A DNA stretch of 64,000 bases from Lepidodermella squamata (lineage: Eukaryota; Gastrotricha), in contig JBLDXI010000013.1 of assembly GCA_047495785.1 (NCBI GenBank), forward strand, positions 3,410,001-3,474,000. The letters run 5' to 3'. How positions within the stretch are numbered: the stretch's first letter is position 1; the number at the start of each line of letters is the position of its first letter. Both the position numbers and the translations under genes were made by a program. Shown here piece after piece: positions 47,905 through 57,700 of the stretch. The notes under the pieces were generated by a model, which had not been told where the DNA came from, did no database searches, and saw only the letters and a list, made by a program, of their open reading frames with translations.

Positions 47905-48030
47905 CACTGAAATTTCATAGAATTTTCATGATATTTTGTTTGAAATATTAGGATGTCGATTTTGTCACTGTTCCGAATCGCGACTAGTGATCGATGGCAC
48001 AAATTACTCAACGATTCATCATATTGTTGG
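47905..48030 (+). pseudogene. duplicated fragment of Cav3 exon 12
   Basis: The segment from 47953 matches the start of Cav3 exon 12 (31743 onward) almost base for base for about 60 bp, through CTGTTCCGAATCGCGACT and GATCGATGGCAC. About 40 bp of the preceding intron, including the TATTAG acceptor, is also copied. Changes include Gly to Ser in the pore (TSDRW instead of TGDRW), Glu to Lys after it, and an 8-bp deletion, after which similarity ends. It has no other channel exon near it, so it is a stray partial duplicate. Confidence 0.88.
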
Positions 48031-48400
48031 GGCCCGAGCCCGATTTCGGCCCGTACGCGTTCGGGCTGGCCCGTATGCGACCGGGTAACAGCACTTTACC
48101 ACTGGCATGAAAAAGATTTTATTTTGCAACCTTTGCCTCTCGGCACTCGCCGCGCGTTAACTCCGCGCTCGGGCCAGTCTGTAACGAGCCCGTATGCGAG
48201 GTTTACTGTAAATTTAACAAATTCGATTGAATCACGCTTTACCGCACTCGGGCCGCCGTGCTCGGGCTGGGACTTGATACAGTTATCGGGTAGGCATTGG
48301 TTGTAGGATGACCCAAGCCCGGCGACCCAAGCCCGACAGCCCGATTCCAGAGGCTCGAGCCCGGCGGCCCGAGTGCGGCGCTGAACAATAGCGAACAATA
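48030..48400. repeat. GC-rich CCCGAGC/GCTCGGG inverted repeats
   Basis: Unlike the AT-rich surroundings, this stretch has repeated GCCCGAGCCCG, TCGGGCTGG, ACCCAAGCCCG and GCCCGAGTGCG motifs in both orientations, clustered toward the two ends with a less GC-rich middle. This suggests a small inverted-repeat element of distinct origin. Confidence 0.55.
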
Positions 48401-48419
48401 GGCTGAACAATAGGCCCTT

Positions 48420-48530
48420 TCATTATTACTTACTATTTATTAGGTATTTGTAATAATAACGGTAGTTGTAAACTAAACCGGAAAATCATCTCAGTAAAAT
48501 TGTAACGAATTTCCAGACTTTCCATGCAGC
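48420..48530 (-). pseudogene. remnant of a further M4 copy (end of exon 1)
   Basis: On the minus strand this matches the end of exon 1 and start of intron 1 of copy 1 (about 39510-39595), including the stretch complementary to TTGTAACGAATT and CTTTCCATGCAGCC. It breaks off abruptly into the 3' flank of copy 3. It appears to be the only remains of a copy-1-type gene. Confidence 0.8.
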
Positions 48531-48761
48531 CGGCAGTCGGTTTCATAGGTAGAAGCGGCCTACAATCATTTACCATCGTTTACCATTTGAATGGTGTAAT
48601 GTGGAAGCATCCAATATGCGAAGTTACCGGGTAAATTTTATTGACAGGCCAAAAATATACAAATCATGTCGAAAATGGAAAGCGCCATACACTGACGGCA
48701 AACCATTTGCTATTATATTGGGAATATCTGATCATCAATATCATTCCTCCACTTATCAGCT

Positions 48762-51269
48762 TCAAGTGCACAAACTATCTGTTTCAGAAGGTGACACATA
48801 ACAAGCATTCAGTTTCAGATCGTCAAAGCCAACCTCCTCTGTCCCGAGTATGGCAAAAGTATAATTACCAATTTTCGGGCAATGGATAGCCAGCCTAATA
48901 GTCTCGTCAATATTTTCAACAACGACGTCGAAATCCTCGTATGGATTTACTTCCGATGAATTCGTGAACAAGCCAAATTTGATAAGAAAATCCACCAACA
49001 TATCAATGGATTCTTCATCATCATTATTCTCGTCATCATCGGCATCGTCATCATCGCCTTCGTCATCCTTGCCGTCATCATCCTCATCGTCAAGATCGTC
49101 ATCCGCGATTTCTTCATCGTCGACTATCGACTCGGGAAGTTGTAGAGTAATATATAGCACATTTGGAATAGCCTTGTCTGGTCTCTTCTTTACTTCAAAG
49201 AAAAAATATATGAAGTCCGGATCCTCTTCAGAGATTAAATCCATCGTTATGCAATTGGTAAGTGAACCGCCTGTGTCCTCTTCAGGAATGTTAACAGAAC
49301 ACTCCAAACCGACTGCCTTGAAAACTGCTGCAATATCATCCTTCTCCTCTATATCAAACTCCTCAGCATGTATCATCAAATCACAAACACCAGACGTCAT
49401 ATTCGAGAAATCGTTCCAATAGAATCGGTTCGTGCCATAGAATAGCTTATAGGCCTTGAAAATGTCCCAACCTGGCTTTTGGGATAGCAAGTAAAAAGCG
49501 TGGTTGTACAGGCCGCTGCAAATGTGAACGTCCATGTCTGGCCGGTAGTCGCGGTAGTGTTTTATTTGCATCCTGTCCGATGTCGGCTTTTTGATGTTGC
49601 GGACGAGGCCCCGACTTGCGGCATCCTTCGGCTTTTGCGCATCGATGTCGAACAACCAATCTGTCGAGCCACGAGCACAAGATCGAACCATCATTGCAGT
49701 AATATCACTGAATGCTGAAAGAGATTCTATTTTATATGAAATTTCAGAATTTTTGAAGGTTGCCTTCATTCATGCATCCGCTTTCTCCATCGTAAATCAA
49801 ACCCGAAAATTTGTTTGTGATGGCATGAGCGATTTCGTGCGAAACTGAATCGATGCTTGAGCAGGACGGATATTCATTGTCGGCATCTCCATCTCCTGGC
49901 GAAATTCGCAGATTACGCATAATATTTAAGGCTTGGAAATTTCACCGAAAAACACCCCTTCCTCGTTCCAGAAGGCTACGGGTCTCATCCTTCCATAATG
50001 AATGTAGATTCTTAGCGGTTCTCCTTCAGTCATCAAGCCAAAGTCCTTCAAGCCCACTGTAAAATGCATATTACAGAAATCACTAATACTTTAATGCTTT
50101 GAAGCCTTTTACGCACCGTGTTTCGCCAGGCATTTAAGTGTCATGTCAGTGTTGTAGTAGCAATCGGAAGCGACACCGTACGCCCCATTCTCCTGCGCAT
50201 TATTTTAGCGAGAAATGTAATAAGTCGATATACAAGTAAAATAACGAAAAAGATAGAGAAATCGAAACGCCAGCTACAGAAATTTACATTCTAAGAGCAT
50301 ATGATTACTAACCGGGTCTTCGATCGGAGCTCCACACAAGTAAGACTTCACTTTCGCGTCATCGGCGACCGTTTTACCGCCGAGATCGTATACGGCAAAA
50401 GCACGCTTCGGATGTTCGACTAAGCACTCACCGAGCTCCGACCGCTTGGGCGTGAGTTCAAGGAGTAAATTCCGTTTCCCGATTTTTAAATTTCCACCGT
50501 AACTTTTGACGGCTCCATGCGCTAGGGGGAAAACTAGGAAGATGGCATCATTGAAAATGTCGTAGATGCATTCTTCATGGAAACACAACATTTCGGACAC
50601 GTATTGTCAAATTACAGGAAACTTACGATACGTATCGGCTTCATCCAGATCATTGTAAATTGAAAAATATTCAAGCATTAGCATGGCCTTGGTGTCCGGG
50701 TCCAGCCATAGTCGCCGATCATTTTCACTTTGCAGACTTACTCCAGGCCCCTGTTCACAACTTATTAACAAACCTGCACATAAAGGATGAGATTTTACTT
50801 CAGTGAAGTTGTAACGTAATGCTAGTCTTTCCATGCAGGCCTTGAAAGCTATTTCGGTGCTAAAGTTGCTTGCTTGTTCAATCAACGGTCGGGCTTGCAG
50901 TTCGTATTTCTCCAAGTCATATTTTACTTCTCCGCTGAGAATGTAGTTCACGACTAGACCGTCATCTTCCGTGATAGCAAAATTGAAGCCAACAAGGGGG
51001 TATCCGCGTATTGTTAGTACGAAAATCAGCTTTCGTTTGCCGTCTGGAAGCTCTTCTTCGTCATCCAGCGTAATGTTTAAACCGTCAGATAAACTCAGGA
51101 TCTTTTCAATAGTTTGATTATTCGTGACCACATAGTCTTCCGGCTCAACGACCGTAACGTTCAAAGTTTTGGTACGATTTATCAGCCTTAAAAGACTCTC
51201 AGTAGGGAACTCAGATAGGCATAGAAGAGGGATGAATGAAGCTAGCACGGTTATTACGAAGCGTTTCAT
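48762..51269 (-). CDS. M4 metallopeptidase, copy 3
   Basis: Seven exons: 51269-50799, 50750-50627, 50572-50313, 50192-50117, 50056-49946, 49895-49764 and 49714-48762; 708 residues. Signal peptide, FTP-like propeptide (exons 1-2, with NYILSGEVKYDLEKYE), vibriolysin-type catalytic domain with HEIAH, MNEAFSD and DVHICSGLYNHAFYLL, then a PPC-like domain with an Asp/Glu-rich insert of about 38 residues. It is the compact form of the gene: introns are about 48-125 nt. The sixth intron (49715-49763) begins with GC rather than GT, yet phase and the NEA-FSD join agree with the other copies. Its sequence is closest to copy 2, especially in exon 7 and the 3' flank. Expected to be a secreted endopeptidase if the GC-AG intron is spliced. 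Confidence 0.86.
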
Positions 51270-54200
51270 GATGCTTCAAATTCTTTACTGAATACGTTGG
51301 TAATAATACAATTTCAGTGTAATTCATAGACACGACAGTAACAGGCTTGTAAATACTTAACACGATAAATTCAGAGTAAAATATATGCGCCAATAAACAG
51401 CGTATAAAGTGTTGGGTTAGTTTTTGGATAGCATTGGATAGCATTAGTTAGTTAGTTATGGGATAGCCTAGCCGATTTTCTTGGCCCCAGGTAGCCGATC
51501 TTCTAGGCCCAGGCTAGGCCTAGGAATGAAGTGAAGTCGACTGCGTGTAAATATTATTTGTGTGTATTTTTGTGTGTGAAATGTCCAGTTCCCATAGGGC
51601 AAGGGGCGAGGTGGAAATCGCAAGAATGTGTGGAATCATTGCATCCTGTGTCCTGTGGCCATATCATTGAAAAGTCAACGACATGGTCTTTTTTCGTACT
51701 AAAATTAGATAAAAAAAATGCCCTGATTGTTGCTCTGATGATAACTCTGATCATTGAAAAACATTTAAAAGCCATGAGTTTCTTGATTTCGCTCATTTTA
51801 ATCTAAATTTGTCTAAATTAATCTAAATCTAAAAAAGTGGACAAATTTAGGCCTGGCCCAGGCCCAGAGACCGGGGGCCTATAATATAGGCCTAGCCTAG
51901 GCCTACAGGGTTTTGACTGGGTCCTTTAGTGTTTGCATCACAGCCTACCCGTTTATAGCAAGTCATCGCCTATAACTTTTCAACTCAGGTTGCTAAGGTA
52001 AACAACATTCTTTACATTTCCTGGTGACACAGGTGAATTTCGAATTTCGATGGCGTGAAATGAGAAATTTCATGGTTCTTTTTGCGCATTAGTTTCCCGG
52101 CTTCATTTCTTCGGCACAACTCACAAAAATGTTGCGACACATCGATTGAAATTCAGTTTCGATGGCGAGATGCTACCAAATAGCACTAATGAAGATCATG
52201 ACTCGAGAGATAAAAATATCGCAGTGCGATGTTGTAATGGAAGAAAAAAGAAACAGATGATGATAATAAAACTCATCCTTTATGCATTATTATCGGCATC
52301 GATTTCAGTTCCGTCTTCTCCCTATATATGGCTTATTCTCCAAGGATTTCATCGCTTTTCGCGCTATAATATTTGGGGTCAAGACGCAGAACAAAACTAA
52401 CAGTCCTGATTTCCCGCTCGCGGAACAAAGTACAAGTTATTTGTGCCTATTAATCACAATCTAAATCACCAGCAGTTTGCGTGTCTGCTGCCGTTTCGGA
52501 AAAACAACGCCGGGTACCAGAAGAATTTTTTGCGCGCGCTTCCTCTCGCGCAGGATGCAAATATTTGTCAGCGTGGCAAGTGGCAATAATAGCTTGTACG
52601 TGCCCATACATCACGATTTTTTGCATGCGTAAGTTTTTCGCTTTCAATCACCTTGGCAACACGTTGACCAAAAGCCGTATTAATTTTATTTTAACACTAC
52701 GACATTATAAGTATCGCGTGGCAAAAAATAAAACAAAATCTGTATAAGGTCTCTTACAATGCTAGACAATTATGTTGCGATTAACAATAGATTAAAAAAC
52801 TTGGTTGACGTATATGCGTGGCTTCTTTCCAAAATAAATTTCAATCCCTCCTTATCAAATGAGGCAAAGTGCCTTTCATTTTTGAGATATTAGTGGGATT
52901 TTTTAATATTTTTAATTTATAGTTCCACGTATCGTTTTCCTGATAAAAATCTCCTTTTTTATTGCTCATTCTCAAAAAACTCCACACAATCGTGAAAACT
53001 GTAGCTTAATCCAGGTCTCGGCGCGGTTATAACGCCACGTGAAATCGGCAGCAAAACGTCGATTTAGAGAATCGATACCGAAAATTACTCGTTTTTTTTG
53101 TTCAACGCGCCCTCAACGGACCGCACTCACACTCGTAGTAGTAGTACCTCGCCGCCACGCATCAGCAGTATCAGCGCCCGCGTGTTATTTCAAGCGCTAT
53201 CATTAAAAAATATGCATGCGCTAACCAAGCAAAAGCTTTATCAATGCGGCGAATCATCAAATAGATAGATAGGTACCATCTCATTCGCAGCTTGAATACG
53301 CCCAAATTTCCCTCATTATTTTGGTTCCGACAAACAATTTTACCACTAGATATTATTGAAGGTAAGATGCTATTGGCTTGGCCTGTTTTGTTAGCGGCGT
53401 GATGCCCCAATACCTACTAATAAAAGCGCGGCACGAAAAGTAAGAGTGTAATAAAACTGCGCGAGGTCGGTCGGTTTGCTTGCTTATTTTAGGGCCAGAG
53501 ATAGAAACGTGGCTTTTCCTTCTCGCAGTTATTTTCTGTTGTTGTTTATTGTTTGCTGTGGCTGAAATAAAAGTGAATGAGTGAGAATATTATGATGAAT
53601 GGCAAGAACTACTGCTCGTGATGAGTTTGATCAGCTGCGATATACTTGGCGATTTTTTATCTGATAGATTAAGCTGAACGTGATGTTGTCATGCTTGCCG
53701 GCCAATCTATATCAAAATAAAGCTATTAACTTTATGATTTTGGCACGGGCATTCTGTGGCCTGTGACAGGTCCTTCCGATATAAATGCGGCTCGCGATCG
53801 ATTGACTGATTTTTTGCCACGTCATGTATTGAAGTTATGCACGCCTCCAATGGTTTTGTACTATTTCATTGTTTATTTTCTGAATATTATTATGTGACCA
53901 AATTTTGATGTTTGTTATCCCGGTTACCGTACGACCTGCATTAGAAGACATGTCATTTTGAAATGCTAGACCCAGCGACCTAAGTTGAGCGGAGAATATT
54001 TGCCTGCCCTCACATACATTTGTGAGACTGATGGACAGTTTACGATGGGTTTGGATCTCTTTCGTAAAATAATGAAATTGTTATTCGGTGACTTTTTATT
54101 TAAGGAAGATTTTTTATTTGAATTAATAGATTATTGTTTCCAGGCTTTTTCTCTCGCATTAAAGTTTTATGAATTCCAAGAGTTCCGACTTTTCTTGTTT

Positions 54201-54738
54201 AATTTTGTTTACTACAGGCCAGCATATTTTTTTAAATTAATTAAATTTGAAAGATTTTATGTATCTTTTACTACCGTAGTCATTTTTCAGTCTGAAAATT
54301 CGTTATGGCCTGAGATGCTACACGCCGGGCCCGTCATCCACGCGATCAGCTAGCCAAACCAGATTTTTAAAGCGCGTGACACGGACCCATTGAGAATACA
54401 TCATTTTTGTCTTACTAGGCCTTCTCATTTGTTGCCGGCGTATATTTGAACAATAATAATGACATTGTACTCGCGAAATCTGAGCAGTAATATAACGCAC
54501 TTCACTTGATTGTTATTTTTCATAGGTTGTTGTACAAATTACTATTTATATTACCTACTCAGTTCAGCCATTACGCATCTGCATAACACGAATATAGAGA
54601 AAGCCGTGCGCGGTGGAAAAAGAATGGCCCGCTTGTTGTAGTAATTTGTTGTCTTTTTCCACGCAACCTGAACTATTTTCATCTGATAAAACCGCGGCTG
54701 ATCTACTGGCTTAGGAACTCGCCGTCGATTTTCGGTTG
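51270..54738. other. 3.5 kb intergenic region
   Basis: Promoter side of both M4 copy 3 (minus) and the rhodopsin-class GPCR (plus). Two clusters of AGGCCTAGGC-type motifs lie at about 51465-51525 and 51845-51915. GATGATAATAA-type simple sequence is scattered. No supported gene or RNA. Confidence 0.5.
51465..51915. repeat. paired AGGCCTAGGC-rich blocks
   Basis: Two blocks, about 51465-51525 and 51845-51915, share CTAGGCC, GGCCCAGG and GCCTAGCC motifs in opposite order and flank about 320 bp of AT-rich sequence. They may be the ends of a small inverted-repeat element. Confidence 0.45.
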
Positions 54739-57700
54739 ATGTCTGTTGATGCGCTGTACCAAGGCGACGTTTTTGCCAACTGTTCGCTGAGCAACAACAG
54801 CGACTGGTACGATTGGCGGCACTTGCTCGAAGCGAACAGCCTCGATATCAACTCGGTACCTGAGCAATGCGCCGAATTAGCCGTCGGCTGTTTATTCGAT
54901 CATGCGGCCATGTGTCTAGGCGACGCGCTGGCGTCGTGGCGCATTTTCGTAACGGCCTATCTGCCGCTGGCGTGCCTGCTAGTTTCCGTCGCTCTTCTGC
55001 TCAATGTGTTGTCGGTGCTGCTGGTTTCGAGCGTTCGCCACGTGCTGCCGCGGCACGTCCTGCTCGTCAATATGTCAGTGTCAGACACGTGCCTGTCGAT
55101 AATGACTGTGCTGAAACGAGGAGCCGATTTCTTGCCGCCCCATCAGCAAGCTAGAACAGTAAGCCTTCAGTTTCTGGAAAATTCTTGAAAATATTACAGC
55201 CAACTTTGAAATTGAATTATTCAAGAAAATTATAGGTCGATAGATTTGTATTAAATGAAAACAATTTAGTTCGGAGTTTGCAAATTTTTATGTTTAAATT
55301 GTGGATTGAAATTTTAGTTCAAATTAAAAACGGAAATCGCTGCGATTTTATACATCTTGAAAATCACTTCTCTCTTTCAACTTCTTTGTTGAACCGTTTG
55401 TCGCCCAACCACCCAGGAATTTTATTCAGCCTTAGCCAAAGTGAACTAGCCCATGAAAGTCATATTTTTAGAAAGTACATAATGTAAGCAACCTCAAAAT
55501 TATTTTTCTAATTTATCCGATCAAATTTTTTGCAGTTCCTAATGGCAAAAAATATTGAAAATGGCATTTATTTACCATTTTTATTCTGGCCAAATGCCAC
55601 CTTAAATTTTAACTAAAGCTTTCAATTTCCATTAAATGAAGTATGAAGTTATCAATTTTCTCTCGGTCCGTATCAAAGTTTTCAAAGTTATCGTAAGTTA
55701 TAACAAGCCTAGCCGATGAATGTTATCTTTACGCGTATCGTCGGTGTGTTTATGAGCCGCGTTCGATTCCAGGTATAGATTTTATAAATCAGTGATTTTC
55801 CGATATCGAAAACTGCTGAGTCCAAATTCTGAACCATTTTGGATTGCTGAAGTAGAAACTTTTTGGGTTCACATAGGCGTGATTGCTCGCAAACTTTTAA
55901 ACCGGAAATCGTTGAATCAAGGAAATCGTGTTAGCATGGGTTCATAACTTTACTTCATGTAGTAGCCTCGTCAATTTTTTGAAAATCGAAAGAATCGAAG
56001 ATGACGAATTCTCAAAAATCCTGAGGGGTAAAATTAGGAAGTTTTTATTGATGCATAATTACAAGGTAGTTGAAAGGTGAGAGTTTAGGTTTTTTATTCT
56101 GTTCTGTTGAAATTTCCACTGAAACTGGGTAAGAAAACCGGGAATTGGTATGGCGCGTTTGATTGGCGTGAAATCAGCATCTCCAACCGATGGCGCACAC
56201 CCATCTGTCCTCACACGCATCCCATGTTTGAGGCTCGCTGTAAAACATCCAGCTCCAGGGGGAAAAACTCTTCCTCTTTTTGTCATACGTCCTGCAGCAA
56301 CATGTGTTGTCAAAAATATGGCAACAAGAACCTGATAGGAAAAAATAACTGTTGCAGAAATTGTTTCCTTAAGAGTCAATAAGAGGAATTTACGTCCTGC
56401 ATCGACCTGCATGAAGTCTGATATTAACGCGAAAGCTATGATAGCAATCAAAATTTTAGCCAACGCCATTGTTTTGAGATTTTAATTACAGGGTAATAGC
56501 TCTGGCTTTGATATTTCTGTTACCGTCTACCCTCGTGATTTGCCGTTTTTCCTGCTTCAAATCGCGTGATGAATATTTTGAGAACGAACGAATTTTGGCT
56601 TGACCTGATGTAAAATTAATATAGGTTAATTCAGCCTCAGCCTACGGTTAAGTTTATTCGGAATATCAGGTTTTTAGATCTAGTTTCTTGACATGTGGGG
56701 TTAGTTTGATCAACATCAAGGGTGACATTGCGTATTTTGAGGGTTCAGAACTTAGTCCGGCCTAGCACCTCCAACCTATCTGACACAGCCAGCTGTCGAC
56801 ACAATCTGTAGGTTTTTCATAGCCTTCGGCTCCCTGGTCGAGAGCGTAGTGTAAAAGCCACTCGAAAGGATTGCGAGCTTCGAGCTTACCATTTCGAAGA
56901 ATGCAACAGCAATTTGTATCCAGTATATTACAGCATGACTTTCTATTGCGTTCAATTACAAAATTTACGATTAGGTAGTTGTTTTTAATTAATGGAGTTT
57001 AGACGATCGGATCTAGAACGGCGTCTAAAATTGAGGTCTAAGCACTAGATCTAATTATTTTAGCACTCAATTTTTTCCGATTATTTAGTCTTTTGAGCAT
57101 TTTCAATCGTGATATATGATCTATAATCTGTTTCTGTGTCTATATCTATTACCCAGGGGTTTTTTATCCATATTAACTGGTACCCTCGGGTATGCTTGGG
57201 GACATTCAAATTCAATGCTTACTTTCAATATTTAGATTCTAAGGGGAAGACTTGAAGTACGAAAAACCTAATTCTGGTAAAATTTAGTGCAAATTTTGGC
57301 CTTAAATTTAGGATGTCCCCGTGTGGAGCAACATACCTCTTGGCGTAACCGCATTAAACATCAAAATTAGCAGTAAACCTATCTGAAATAGGCTCATGGT
57401 GGTGAAGATTTTCGTAAAAACGAATCAAGGTGGAAAATAGCTGTAAATATAATGTTTCAAAAAGTTTTACAACCCGAAGTGCATTTTTTCGCCCTATTAT
57501 GACTGTCATGTACATGGGAAATGTTAACCCTCGTGATTGATTCACATGATGAATAAATTAGTTAATTACCTAAAATTAAAAGTTTCGTTCAACCATTTGC
57601 CTATAAATTTCAAATTATTTTTTAAATTATGGCAATTATCCTTGTGATGTTATTTTTCCTAATTTTTTAACTATTATTTCAGGCCATTTTACTGTATGGC

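Larger units (their letters stand above)
46896..48761. other. rearranged spacer between M4 copies 2 and 3
   Basis: Contains, in order: a CTAGCTAG-rich stretch (about 46930-47290), repeated AGCTGAAAT motifs (47385-47640), a copied Cav3 exon fragment (47905-48030), a GC-rich CCCGAGC/GCTCGGG region (48030-48400), a fragment of a further M4 gene (48420-48530) and the 3' flank of copy 3. Listed separately where supported. No intact gene is seen. Confidence 0.65.

Noticed and set aside
48964-49422. Serine-rich plus-strand frame of 152 codons
   Set aside because: Antisense of the acidic tract and catalytic end of M4 copy 3.
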